From Streptomyces monashensis (GTDB taxonomy: Bacteria; Actinomycetota; Actinomycetes; Streptomycetales; Streptomycetaceae), in contig NZ_MLYO01000063.1 in assembly GCF_001866665.1 (NCBI RefSeq), forward strand, positions 156,478 through 220,477: a stretch of DNA of 64,000 nucleotides. Reading direction: 5' to 3'. Positions 51,952-59,446 of the stretch are shown piece by piece. Each line of letters opens with the position of its first letter. Position 1 is the stretch's first letter. Both the position numbers and the translations under genes were made by a program. The notes below the pieces were generated by a model. It searched no databases. It was not told the DNA's origin and saw only the letters and a list, made by a program, of their open reading frames with translations.

Positions 51952-52143
51952 ATGCCCGCCCGCGACCACTTCCACTCCGTGATGCGCATCGGCCCGGTGC
52001 AGATCGGCACGCACCGCGACCGCCACGGCCGGACCAAGCACGCCGCCGTGTGCACCTCCGACGGCTGCGGCTGGTCCGCCGACTACTCCAGCCAGTCCGC
52101 CGCGCAGCTCGCCGCCCGCACGCACCGCTGCCGCATCCGCTAG
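51952..52143 (+). CDS. Mobile element transfer protein (SpdA-like)
   Basis: A 63-residue basic protein with two cysteines in CTSDGCGWSADYSSQSAAQ and a His/Arg-rich end (LAARTHRCRIR). The layout (short, strand-rich, CxxxxCGW motif) is that of proteins annotated as mobile element transfer or Spd proteins in pSAM2-like elements. It has GAGAGGAGA just upstream. Confidence 0.65.
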   Translation: MPARDHFHSVMRIGPVQIGTHRDRHGRTKHAAVCTSDGCGWSADYSSQSAAQLAARTHRCRIR

Positions 52144-52155
52144 GAGGTCACCGCC

Positions 52156-52311
52156 ATGCAGGTCCCGCTCTGGTTCGCGCTGCTCGTCGTCGGCTACCTC
52201 GGCGTCAAGCTCATCCGCCCGCCCGCCTGGCTCATCGCCGTACTCCTGCTCGGCGGCTTCCTCCTCGCCGACAGCGTCCTCGCCCCGGCCATCAACGCCC
52301 TCGTCAAGTAG
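52156..52311 (+). CDS. Very small membrane protein of the element
   Basis: A 51-residue protein from the ATG at 52156, with TAGGAGG nine bases upstream, to TAG at 52309. It is almost entirely hydrophobic, with two helices (LWFALLVVGYLGVKLI and AWLIAVLLLGGFLLADSVLA). The ribosome site, fit between flanking genes and match to the tiny Spd membrane proteins of such elements support it. Confidence 0.65.
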   Translation: MQVPLWFALLVVGYLGVKLIRPPAWLIAVLLLGGFLLADSVLAPAINALVK

Positions 52312-52335
52312 CCCGCCCGCGAGAGGAGACCACCC

Positions 52336-52653
52336 ATGTTCCGCCCGAAGATCCCCACCATGCCCATGCCGACGGGCCTCACCACCCCTCCCGCCGTCAT
52401 CGAGCCGACCGCCGTCACCCGGCACACAGAGACTCCGCCGGCCGCCACGCCTACTCCGGCGCCGTCCCGGCCCACGGTCCAGCTCACCCCTGGCACCGCC
52501 CTCGCCCTCGTCGGCGGCGGCACGGCCGTCGTCCTGGTCCTCGGCGCCGTCCTGGTCTCGCTACTCCTGGCGGTCGCCATCACCGGCGCCTCGGTCGCCG
52601 TCTGCGCGGTCGTCCTGCGCTCCCTGCTCGCCTCCGACGCCAAGCGCCGCTGA
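52336..52653 (+). CDS. Spread protein SpdB-like
   Basis: A 105-residue protein. A Pro/Thr-rich first half (TTPPAVIEPTAVTRHTETPP) precedes two merged membrane helices (ALVGGGTAVVLVLGAVLVSL, LLAVAITGASVAVCAVVLRS). It has GAGAGGAGA before the ATG. SpdB proteins assist intramycelial plasmid spread together with the transfer ATPase. Confidence 0.75.
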   Translation: MFRPKIPTMPMPTGLTTPPAVIEPTAVTRHTETPPAATPTPAPSRPTVQLTPGTALALVGGGTAVVLVLGAVLVSLLLAVAITGASVAVCAVVLRSLLASDAKRR

Positions 52654-52741
52654 CCGGCACCCGGGCGGCCTCGATACCGCCAAGCATCCGCCGCCCGGGC
52701 GCCGTCCCTATCCGATCTCGCAACCGGAAGGAACCCCCAGC

Positions 52742-54157
52742 ATGGCCCACCGCGCCTCACCCGCGACACCGAGTGCGCCCATGCCCGACACATTGCTCGA
52801 CCCGATCACCCTCGGGGACGTGCTCCGGGTGGCCTCGGCCTCCGACTACGCCCGCTGGGAGGACCAGATCCGCCGCACCGGCGGCTGCTCCGACCCGATC
52901 CACCTCACCGGCTGGGTCCTCCACAAGGACAAGACCAGCGGCGAGACCCTGCACCACTACTCCACCGAGACCGAGCCGGGCGGACGCCTCCGCCTCGCCT
53001 GCGGCAACCGTCGCGCCTCCCGCTGCCCGTCCTGCGCCTGGACCTACGCGGGCGACACGTACCACCTGATCCGCGCCGGCCTGGCCGGAGACGACCGCCG
53101 CGACGTCCCCGCCACCGTCCGCGATCACCCCCGCGTCTTCGCCACCCTCACGGCCCCCTCGTTCGGCCCGGTCCACAACCGCCCCGACCACGGCTCCTGC
53201 CGCTGCGGCACCCCGCACGCCCCCGACGCCCCGGAACTGGGCACCGCCCTCGACCCGGACACCTACGACTACGCAGGCGCCGTGCTGTTCAACAACCACG
53301 CCGGTCAGCTCTGGCAGCGCTTCACCACGCGACTCCGCCGCGAAATCGCCGCCCGCGCCGGCCTGCCCCGCCGGGAACTCGCCGAACACCTTCGAGTCTC
53401 GTATGGCAAGGTCGCCGAGTTCCAGAAGCGCGGGGCGCTGCACTTCCATGCCCTCGTACGCCTCGACGGCCCGGAGGGGCCCGGGACACCCCCGCCCGCC
53501 TGGGCCACGGTCGACCTCCTCACCGACGCCGTACGTGCCGCCGCAGCCCACTCGTACACGTCCGTCTCGGTCCCCGCTGCCGGTGACGAGCCCACCCGTA
53601 CCTTCCGCTGGGGCCGACAGCTCGACGTCCGCCCGGTCAAGGCCTTCGGCGACGGCTCCGACATCACGGAACAGGCCGTCGCCTCGTACGTGGCCAAGTA
53701 CGCCACCAAAGCCGCAGAGAACACTGGCACCCTGGACCGCCGCATCGGCGAACTCGCCGAACTCGACCGCCACCAGGTCCCCGACCACACCCGACGACTC
53801 ATCACCGAGTGCCGCGACCTGGACAGCCTGTACCCGGACCGGCGCCTCTGGGCCTGGGCGCACATGCTCGGCTTCCGCGGGCACTTCTCGTCCAAGTCGC
53901 GCACCTACTCCACCACCCTCGGCGCCCTCCGTCAGGAACGCGCCGACTACCGCGCCGCCCAGGAAGCATCCGCCCTCGGCCTCGACGACCGCGAGCCGGA
54001 CACCGTCCTCGTCCTGGCCGACTGGCAGTACGCCGGCCACGGCCACACGCCGGGTGAGGCCGCTCTCGCCGCGACCATCGCCCGCGACCTCCAGACCAAC
54101 CGCGAGACCGCCCGCGACGCCTTTGCCGACCAGCTGAACGCCGAAAGGGAGTGCTGA
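52742..54157 (+). CDS. repSA: RepSA-type replication initiator
   Basis: A 471-residue protein. A zinc-finger-like section (LACGNRRASRCPSCAWTYAG) is at residues 80-100. The rolling-circle HUH motif is in RGALHFHALVRLDG near residue 232, and a Tyr-containing catalytic helix VASYVAKYATKAAENTG follows near 315. This is the RepSA arrangement, in which the protein nicks the double-strand origin and copies the excised element. The ATG lies behind GGAAGGAA. The next gene, xis, starts two bases after the stop. Confidence 0.87.
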   Translation: MAHRASPATPSAPMPDTLLDPITLGDVLRVASASDYARWEDQIRRTGGCSDPIHLTGWVLHKDKTSGETLHHYSTETEPGGRLRLACGNRRASRCPSCAWTYAGDTYHLIRAGLAGDDRRDVPATVRDHPRVFATLTAPSFGPVHNRPDHGSCRCGTPHAPDAPELGTALDPDTYDYAGAVLFNNHAGQLWQRFTTRLRREIAARAGLPRRELAEHLRVSYGKVAEFQKRGALHFHALVRLDGPEGPGTPPPAWATVDLLTDAVRAAAAHSYTSVSVPAAGDEPTRTFRWGRQLDVRPVKAFGDGSDITEQAVASYVAKYATKAAENTGTLDRRIGELAELDRHQVPDHTRRLITECRDLDSLYPDRRLWAWAHMLGFRGHFSSKSRTYSTTLGALRQERADYRAAQEASALGLDDREPDTVLVLADWQYAGHGHTPGEAALAATIARDLQTNRETARDAFADQLNAEREC

Positions 54158-54159
54158 CC

Positions 54160-54357
54160 ATGGCCGCAGAGCTTCCGAACCGGTTCCTGACCCCCGATGA
54201 CCTGGTCGAGATGTTCGAGCTACCCAGCGTCGAGACGGTCTACCAGTGGCGCCGCAAGCACACCGGCCCGCGCGGCTTCCGTGTCGGTCGGCACCTCCGC
54301 TTCGACCCGACCGACGTACGGGCCTGGGTCGACACCCAGCTCGGGGAGGCTGCCTGA
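54160..54357 (+). CDS. xis: Excisionase
   Basis: A 65-residue winged-helix protein of the MerR/AlpA type (LTPDDLVEMFELPSVETVYQ, WRRKHTGPRGFRVGRHLRFD, VRAWVDTQLG). It directs the integrase toward excision. The ATG at 54160 is used with GGGAG upstream; its stop overlaps the first codon of int. Confidence 0.85.
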   Translation: MAAELPNRFLTPDDLVEMFELPSVETVYQWRRKHTGPRGFRVGRHLRFDPTDVRAWVDTQLGEAA

Positions 54358-55619
54358 TGGCTGGGCACATCCAAGACCGCTGGTACAGGACCGAGGCCGA
54401 CGCGAACGGCAAGCCACACAGGGTCAAGACCGAGCGCTACGGCACCGGCATGCGCTACCGGGCCCGCTACATCGGCCCGGACGGCACGGAGAAGTCCAAG
54501 AGCTTCCCTGACAAGCAGAAGAGGTTGGCAGAGAAGTGGCTGACCAACATCGAAGCCGACATGGCGCGCGGGCAGTACATCGACCCGCAAGCGGCTCGGA
54601 CAACGTTCCGGGAGTACACGGATCGCTGGCTCGGGTCGCTCACGACCGATCTGACGAGCCGGGCTGCCGTCGAGGGTCGGCTGCGCCTGCACGCTCTGCC
54701 CTACCTCGGCACCCGCCCCATCGGCTCGTTCCAGCCCGAGCACATCCGCGACTGGAACCGCCAGCTCGAAGACGCCGTGGCGTCAGCCCAGTACCGGCGC
54801 CTCATCTTCGACGCCGTCTCCTCCGTACTGAACGCGGCCGTGGATGACCGCCTGCTGGCCTCGAACCCCTGCCGGGCCCGATCAGTCAAGGCGCCCCGTC
54901 CGACGCCGACACGCGTGCACCCGTGGTCTGCTGAACAGGTCTTCGGCGTACGGGCTGGCCTCCCCGAGCGATACATGGCCATGGTCGACCTCGGCGCCGG
55001 ATGCGGTCTTCGACAGGGCGAGATCTTCGGCCTGGCCGTCGACAACATCGGGGACCTCGGCTGGCTGTACGTCCGGCAGCAAGTGAAGAAGGTTCGCGGC
55101 ACGCTCGTCTTCGCCCCGCCCAAGCGCGGCAAACTCCGTGACGTCCCCCTCGACCCCGAGGTGTCGGCCGCCCTCCGCGAGCACATGGAGCGCTTCCCTC
55201 CCGTCGAGGTGACCTTGCCCTGGCTGACACCGACCGGCCCCAAGGTCACACACCGCCTCGTCTTCACGAGCGGCATCGGCTCAGCGATCTGGAGCCAGGG
55301 GTTCAACGACCAGGCATGGAAGCCTGCGCTGGCCTCCGCCGGCATCATCCCGACCCCGCAGAAGGGTGAGCGCTACGCGGCGGCCCGCGAGCACGGCATG
55401 CACGCCCTCCGCCACTTCTACGCCTCGGTTCTCCTGGACGCCGGTGAGAACATCAAGGCGCTGAGCCTCTACCTCGGTCATGGCGACCCAGGGTTCACCC
55501 TCCGCGTCTACACGCACCTCATGCCGTCCAGCGAGACGCGGACCCGAAAAGCCATCTCCACGATGTACCGGGCCGCCGGTCACGCCCATGACGGCCTGGA
55601 GACGGCACAGGCAGCCTGA
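54357..55619 (+). CDS. int: Site-specific tyrosine recombinase (integrase)
   Basis: A 420-residue phage-type integrase. The N-terminal arm-binding region (RYRARYIGPDGTEKSKSFPD) is followed by the core-binding domain near 80-170 and the catalytic domain after 185. Catalytic residues are visible: Arg in LGAGCGLRQGEIFGLA near 217, His-x-x-Arg in MHALRHFYASVLLDAG near 347, His in LSLYLGHGDPGFT near 374 and the nucleophile Tyr in LRVYTHLMPSS near 385. The gene overlaps xis by one base. It should integrate the element at a tRNA gene, most likely tRNA-Pro. Confidence 0.93.
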   Translation: MAGHIQDRWYRTEADANGKPHRVKTERYGTGMRYRARYIGPDGTEKSKSFPDKQKRLAEKWLTNIEADMARGQYIDPQAARTTFREYTDRWLGSLTTDLTSRAAVEGRLRLHALPYLGTRPIGSFQPEHIRDWNRQLEDAVASAQYRRLIFDAVSSVLNAAVDDRLLASNPCRARSVKAPRPTPTRVHPWSAEQVFGVRAGLPERYMAMVDLGAGCGLRQGEIFGLAVDNIGDLGWLYVRQQVKKVRGTLVFAPPKRGKLRDVPLDPEVSAALREHMERFPPVEVTLPWLTPTGPKVTHRLVFTSGIGSAIWSQGFNDQAWKPALASAGIIPTPQKGERYAAAREHGMHALRHFYASVLLDAGENIKALSLYLGHGDPGFTLRVYTHLMPSSETRTRKAISTMYRAAGHAHDGLETAQAA

Positions 55620-55623
55620 GACA

Positions 55624-55658
55624 GCCCCTCATTGGCGGGAAGCCCGCTGGTGAGGGGC
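55624..55658 (+). terminator. Terminator after int
   Basis: GCCCCTCA pairs with TGAGGGGC, and inside GGCGGG pairs with CCCGCT-type bases, followed by CTTTG. The sequence CCGCTGGTGAGGGGCC recurs at the hairpin 56417-56453. Confidence 0.7.
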
Positions 55659-55790
55659 CGCTTTGTGCCCTCACGCGGCGAACCCGTAAGTAGCGAGAGG
55701 CCATGCCACTAGGACGCAAAAGGTCGTCCACAACCGCCGCACTGCGGGCAGGATGCCGCTGACGTATTTCTGTCCCAGTCAGGGGGTCAA

Positions 55791-56366
55791 ATGGGAAGCG
55801 CGCTCATCGGCTTAGCCGCTGCGGTGGTTGGCGTCACAGGCACCCTCGTTGCCTCTGTCCTGTCGCAACGTCTCCTGGCTCGCGATCAATCGGAACAGTT
55901 TCAGCGTCAGCAGCAGGCGGTTGAAGCTCAGTGGCACCGTGAGCAGCAAGTAGCTGAGCTGAACCGCCGACGCGAAGGCTACATGCAAGTCAACGCGTCC
56001 TTCCGGCGCTACCGAACCCAGCTGATCAACTTCCTGTGGACTGTGCACAAGGGAGCTGTCACACCGGACGAACGCGAGCTGGTTGAGGAGGCCCGACGCG
56101 ACCATCACTCCGTCCTCGCTGAGGCTCAGATGGTCGCGTCCGCAGCGGTTTTGGTCGAGCTGGACGGGATGACGACCGCGCTGTCCAGGGTCTACCGGCG
56201 GATCATGTTCCTGGAAGAAGGGAATCCGGATCCGGATGGATCATTCAACGAAATACGGACGGACTTCGTTCAGCTTTGGGAGCGTTGGGAGGGCATGCGC
56301 GCCGTGATGCGCGCTGACCTCGGCCTCGGAAGTGTCGCGGGCGAGTCACCCGCAATCGGCCCCTGA
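55791..56366 (+). CDS. Membrane-anchored coiled-coil hypothetical protein
   Basis: A 191-residue protein. An N-terminal membrane helix (ALIGLAAAVVGVTGTLVASV) leads into a long charged coiled coil (RLLARDQSEQFQRQQQAVEA, QWHREQQVAELNRRREGYMQ) and a helical remainder (FRRYRTQLINFLWTVHKGAV). Proteins of this plan are common in Streptomyces and unassigned. It lies between two related terminator hairpins, downstream of int, and may be a cargo gene of the element. Confidence 0.65.
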   Translation: MGSALIGLAAAVVGVTGTLVASVLSQRLLARDQSEQFQRQQQAVEAQWHREQQVAELNRRREGYMQVNASFRRYRTQLINFLWTVHKGAVTPDERELVEEARRDHHSVLAEAQMVASAAVLVELDGMTTALSRVYRRIMFLEEGNPDPDGSFNEIRTDFVQLWERWEGMRAVMRADLGLGSVAGESPAIGP

Positions 56367-56416
56367 AGCGCCACTCCCCCGCCGACGGCCCACAGACGGC
56401 CCAGGCTGCCCAACAT

Positions 56417-56453
56417 GGCCCCTCATCGGCAAGGAAACCGCTGGTGAGGGGCC
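56417..56453 (+). terminator. Terminator hairpin related to the one after int
   Basis: GGCCCCTCA pairs with TGAGGGGCC around a loop containing CCGCTGG, followed by CTTTC. It shares about 30 bases with the hairpin at 55624-55658, suggesting that this stretch descends from the end of another integrase module. Confidence 0.65.
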
Positions 56454-56478
56454 CTTTCATGCCCTCCCCTGGCAAGTA

Positions 56479-56555
56479 ACACCCCATCTTGCCTGAACGC
56501 CAGGCTTGGGTGTTAACCCGTTTGGCGCGGGGGCTCTGACCTGGGATTTCTTGGT
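56479..56555. repeat. Right copy of the island-flanking direct repeat
   Basis: Counterpart of 38545-38620 with shared runs of 18 and 19 identical bases. In this copy AACACCC pairs with GGGTGTT and GCCTG with CAGGC, forming a clear hairpin. A further short match (CCTCGGGCACCCTCG) follows at 56599-56613, as it does at 38666-38680 on the left. Confidence 0.75.
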
Positions 56556-56672
56556 CGGCGTCTCCGCCTCATCTGTCGCCGCCGGTCGGGGCGACCGGCC
56601 TCGGGCACCCTCGGACGGCGCGGAGACGGCCCGGTGTCGCCGTGGGAGTGATCGTCTGCCTGAGCGAGCGCC

Positions 56673-57042
56673 AACGGTTGATCGGGATCTCGTACACGAT
56701 CTCGCAGTGAGCGGCGGGCACGACGATGTCCGCCGTCTCCACGGGACGCCCCTGGTCGCTGTAGTCCGTCCGCCGGATGTGCGTGACGAGCGCGGCCATC
56801 TGGATGCCGAGTATCGACGCCTCCTCGGCGGTCGCCCGGCGAGGCTCTGGCTGCTCGACGGCGTGGCCGACGGTGACCCCGATCGCGGCCATGCGGTTCA
56901 CGACGCCCGCCCCGGCGTGCGGCCCGCCCTCGGGGAGGACGACGAGAGTGCCGGCGGTGAGGTCGTACGGCTCCCAGCTCGTGGACAGCTGCACGGGCCT
57001 GCCGTCGGCCAGGAACTCGTACGTCGTCCGGACGCACAGGTC
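56673..57042 (-). pseudogene. C-terminal fragment of a GntR regulator
   Basis: A 370-base block collinear with 39238-39607 without any gap and with 26 mismatches by my count (about 93% identity). It keeps the last 123 codons of the UTRA domain in frame (LCVRTTYEFLADGRPVQLST ... EIVYEIPINR) but has lost the DNA-binding half. The cut at 57042 joins directly to DGQHR-gene sequence. Many of the differences look like third-position changes, so the copy was under selection for some time after duplication or came from a related element. Confidence 0.8.
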
Positions 57043-57250
57043 AGGTGATCGAGCAGGTCAAGGACTTCCTTGACGTCCTTTCCAACAGGCCCAGGAGGTA
57101 CGCCGTACATCGCTCCTCGGCTCGGTGGGCATGCTCCGCGTTCTCGGCGGCGTGTTCCGCGAGCTGCGAGCGCCGCCGCACCGATCATGCTGTACTCCGC
57201 TGCTGTACGCACGACAGAGACCCGTTCACGACCATGCGAATGGGCCTCTG
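57043..57250 (+). pseudogene. Deletion-scarred fragments of a DGQHR gene and its terminator
   Basis: Four pieces follow the order of the intact gene: 57043-57086 matches 43539-43582, 57088-57172 matches 43654-43738, 57171-57189 matches 43867-43885, and 57189-57250 matches 44058-44119 including the terminator hairpin. The pieces are nearly identical (about five differences in all). Three internal deletions separate them, two of them with 2-3 shared bases at the joints. No functional protein can result. Confidence 0.8.
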
Positions 57251-57255
57251 CCCTG

Positions 57256-57299
57256 TGTCGTCGTGGCGGGGTTTGAACCCACGACCTCTTCGCCCCGAA
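57256..57299 (-). other. 3' part of a tRNA-Pro-like sequence, probable att remnant
   Basis: Read on the minus strand it runs from an anticodon loop TTCGGGG (anticodon CGG) through CGAAG, AGGTC, a good T-arm (GTGGG-TTCAAAC-CCCGC) to the acceptor strand. It matches the 3' half of actinomycete tRNA-Pro(CGG) as I recall it. The 5' half does not follow, so it is not a working tRNA. Integrase target sites of pSAM2-like elements consist of such 3' tRNA ends. Confidence 0.5.
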
Positions 57300-57320
57300 G
57301 CAACCGGGGTAGGCGCTCGA

Positions 57321-57884
57321 CTACCGTGGCTCGTACGCCGTGGATACCGGGAACGCTCCCAACAACTGAGATTCGCATGACTTCGCTCCCGCCAGAACGG
57401 TCCCCGCGTAGAAGCCCCGCGTCGCGCCCGACGGGTAGTCGACAGTCATCTCCAACGTGCGGGTGGTGTTGCCGGGAAGGTTGCCGAGGACGCCATCACC
57501 GCCCTCCCACTGCGCGGTAGACGCCTTCGTCGCCGGGTACCAGGTCATGATCATGTGGTGCCACGACCCGCCGTTGAACTTCCACCAGACGGTTGGCGCC
57601 GCGCCCTTGTGGTTGCTGGGCGCCGCCATCTGATAGTCGAAGAACACCCCCGACAGCGGCGCTGGCTCGGCGTTGCGCACGGTGGTGTAGGTGACCAGGT
57701 TCTGCCCGGCCTTCCTGGATTCCGGTGCATTGGACAGGTTGCCCGAACCGGTGATCTCGCGAAACGCACAGGTCGGCTTGACGCTGACGGACGCTGTCGG
57801 CTCGGCCTGAGCTGTGCCGGGCAGCATGGCCAGCACGCTCATCCCCGTCGCCACAGCCGCGATTCCCCACCTGAAGAGCTTCAC
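57321..57884 (-). CDS. Secreted protein of unknown function
   Basis: A 187-residue exported protein. I start at the GTG at 57884 because GGAGGGG stands six bases upstream; this gives KLFRWGIAAVATGMSVLAML and an AQA cleavage site before EPTASVSVKP. The mature 160 residues are beta-rich with two cysteines (PTCAFREITG and KSCESQLLG near the end), probably forming a disulfide that closes an immunoglobulin-like sandwich. No catalytic motif recognised. Its 3' end lies 21 bases from the tRNA-like fragment at the island edge. Confidence 0.65.
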   Translation of the reverse strand: MKLFRWGIAAVATGMSVLAMLPGTAQAEPTASVSVKPTCAFREITGSGNLSNAPESRKAGQNLVTYTTVRNAEPAPLSGVFFDYQMAAPSNHKGAAPTVWWKFNGGSWHHMIMTWYPATKASTAQWEGGDGVLGNLPGNTTRTLEMTVDYPSGATRGFYAGTVLAGAKSCESQLLGAFPVSTAYEPR

Positions 57885-58017
57885 GAATCCCCTCCGCTTC
57901 ACGCCGTGCCCTCACGAGCGCGAGCAGATCCTACGATCATTCACAGCTGTGCCGGCACCCGTCTTCGGCGCCTGTGCTCTCAGCTTGGGAAGCTCGGGTG
58001 ATCCCCGTCTTGCCCGG

Positions 58018-58191
58018 CTACAAGTGCGGGGCAACGATCAGGACAGTGAAGAGCAGCGTTGGCCAGAAGACGGCCGGCAGACATATGAGACACCCGAAGG
58101 GAAGGGCTTTACGCGGTCGCATCCCCTTGGACACTGCGACCGCCGTGGCGACGACCGCCAGGACAGACGACGTGCCGACCACCGCAGCCAC
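58018..58191 (-). CDS. Possible very small membrane protein
   Basis: A 57-residue frame from a GTG at 58191 (GGAGCC just upstream) to TAG. It contains two hydrophobic segments (AAVVGTSSVLAVVATAVAVS and LICLPAVFWPTLLFTVLIVA) linked by a short basic loop (KGMRPRKALPF), the look of a real two-helix protein. It is divergent from the DUF1453 gene. No homologue is recalled, so confidence is low. Confidence 0.35.
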   Translation of the reverse strand: MAAVVGTSSVLAVVATAVAVSKGMRPRKALPFGCLICLPAVFWPTLLFTVLIVAPHL

Positions 58192-58267
58192 GGCTCCGTG
58201 GGCGTCACAGCAGAATGATCAGTTCAGATGCTGCTGTATAACGGCAGTGCCATAAGGGGGAGTTGAC

Positions 58268-58753
58268 ATGCAGAACACGAATGGCGGGGCGGCCCTCGTC
58301 TTAGCCGTGGTAGTTGTGGGCCTGGTGGTGCGTGGGCAGCTGCGTACCCGTCCTGTGCGGCCTACCGGCTCGCTGATCGCTCCTCTGGTCCTCGGTGTCC
58401 TTGGCACTGCCGGGATCGCCTTCGGTATCGCCTCGGTCGTCAAGTACCACCCGCTGACCACGCAGCCCGTCGTCCTCTTGGTGACGAGCCTGGCGGTCGC
58501 GGCATCATTTGGCGTGGCCAGGGCCCGGACCGTACAGGTTTGGCGTGGGCCCCAGAGCGAGGTGCTGCGAAAGGGGACCGCAGCGACGACCGGACTGTGG
58601 CTCGCCTCGGTCGGTGTACACATCGGGCTGGCGCTGTGGATCGACCGGGCGGCCGGGGCCGGATTGCTGGGGACCGCGTCGCTCTACGCATACCTGGCGA
58701 TCGGCCTGGGAACGCAAAATCTTCTGGTGCGTAGGCGCGCCGCCGCGCTGTGA
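58268..58753 (+). CDS. DUF1453-like integral membrane protein
   Basis: A 161-residue membrane protein with four to five helices (GGAALVLAVVVVGLVVRGQL, LIAPLVLGVLGTAGIAFGIA, VVLLVTSLAVAASFGVA, LWLASVGVHIGLALWIDRAA, ASLYAYLAIGLGTQNLLV). The RTRPVRPTGSLIAPLVLG motif after the first helix and the late helix pair match the CcdC/DUF1453 family. ATG at 58268 has AAGGGGGAG upstream. Function unknown. Confidence 0.75.
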   Translation: MQNTNGGAALVLAVVVVGLVVRGQLRTRPVRPTGSLIAPLVLGVLGTAGIAFGIASVVKYHPLTTQPVVLLVTSLAVAASFGVARARTVQVWRGPQSEVLRKGTAATTGLWLASVGVHIGLALWIDRAAGAGLLGTASLYAYLAIGLGTQNLLVRRRAAAL

Positions 58754-58924
58754 CCCCGAGGCCAGTACTCGCTCCGGCGAAGACGGGCCTTGATCTCATC
58801 GCCGCAGCGGTGGTCGTCGTCCCGAGTGCTGTCGCTTGTCGTGAACGGAGCCAGGAGCAGGTCGATAGCCGGTTCCTGCGCGAGGTAGCCAGGCGACCTT
58901 CTACGATCCTGCGATGTCAAGCGG

Positions 58925-59010
58925 CCTCGGGCACCCTCGCACGGGCCGAGGGGCGTCGTTCGGCTCCTCGACATCGGTCGCCCAGGGGAACCCACTGCTC
59001 GACCGGCTCG
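58925..59010 (+). pseudogene. Remnant of a HAD phosphatase gene (third copy of island sequence)
   Basis: CCTCGGGCACCCTCG (58925-58939) repeats the upstream region at 38666-38680, and 58949-59010 matches 38808-38869 of the intact HAD gene (GCGTCG-T-CG-CTCCTCGAC, then CAGGGGAACCC-CTGCT). About 20 codons remain; the catalytic start is deleted. It ends at a TAG and abuts the L7/L12-like gene. Confidence 0.65.
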
Positions 59011-59017
59011 AGTACAG

Positions 59018-59308
59018 CTAGAGGCCGGCCATGCGGTCCACCGCGTCCTTGGCTTCCTTCAGGTCGGCGCCGGTCATCTCGCGGTACGCCTTGATGGCCG
59101 CGACCTGCTTGCCCTCGCGAACCAGCGCCTCGACCCGCTCGCGTTGCGCGCGCTCCTCGTCCGACTCGTCCAGCCCCAACCGGTCGGCGACCAGGGCGAG
59201 TCGGCGCTCGATGCGCACCAGTCGCTTGTCCATGCCGGAGAGACGGCTCTGGACGCTCGCGATTCCGGCGAAGAGGCCCAGTACGAGGAGGATTTCCACT
59301 ATGTCCAT
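59018..59308 (-). CDS. Ribosomal L7/L12 C-terminal-domain-like membrane protein
   Basis: A 96-residue protein. An N-terminal hydrophobic segment (DIVEILLVLGLFAGIASVQS) is followed by a short coiled coil (MDKRLVRIERRLALVADRLG) and a C-terminal L7/L12-type helix pair (LVREGKQVAAIKAYREMTGA then DLKEAKDAVDRMAGL). In ribosomal L7/L12 this surface recruits translation GTPases; in these small proteins the role is unknown. Confidence 0.78.
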   Translation of the reverse strand: MDIVEILLVLGLFAGIASVQSRLSGMDKRLVRIERRLALVADRLGLDESDEERAQRERVEALVREGKQVAAIKAYREMTGADLKEAKDAVDRMAGL

Positions 59309-59446
59309 GACAGATAATCCTAGATCGCTCCGGGAAGCGCGGGCGGCCGGGCGACACGCGGGAATCAGATCATTACGTCATGTATGCGCTGCATAGCATT
59401 GCGTGAGTAATGGGTCGGCGTCTTCGAACCCCAGAAGGCGAGAGAA

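Larger units (their letters stand above)
47657..55619 (+). mobile_element. Actinomycete integrative and conjugative element (AICE, pSAM2-like)
   Basis: A compact 8-kb element: NUDIX, KorSA-type repressor, SCO3933-like regulator, FtsK-type transfer ATPase, small spread proteins, rolling-circle-type initiator, excisionase and tyrosine integrase. All key genes look intact. Such elements conjugate as double-stranded DNA using one hexameric ATPase and integrate into tRNA genes. I could not identify a clean pair of att sites; a proline-tRNA-like 3' fragment lies 1.6 kb beyond int. Confidence 0.85.

Noticed and set aside
57230..57330. A complete tRNA gene at the island edge
   Set aside because: The T-arm and anticodon loop fit, but the upstream bases do not pair with the acceptor or anticodon stems, so only a 3' fragment is supported.
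57974..58255. A 93-codon plus-strand frame
   Set aside because: It has no ribosome site and a basic random-looking composition; the opposite strand gives a better hydrophobic small protein.
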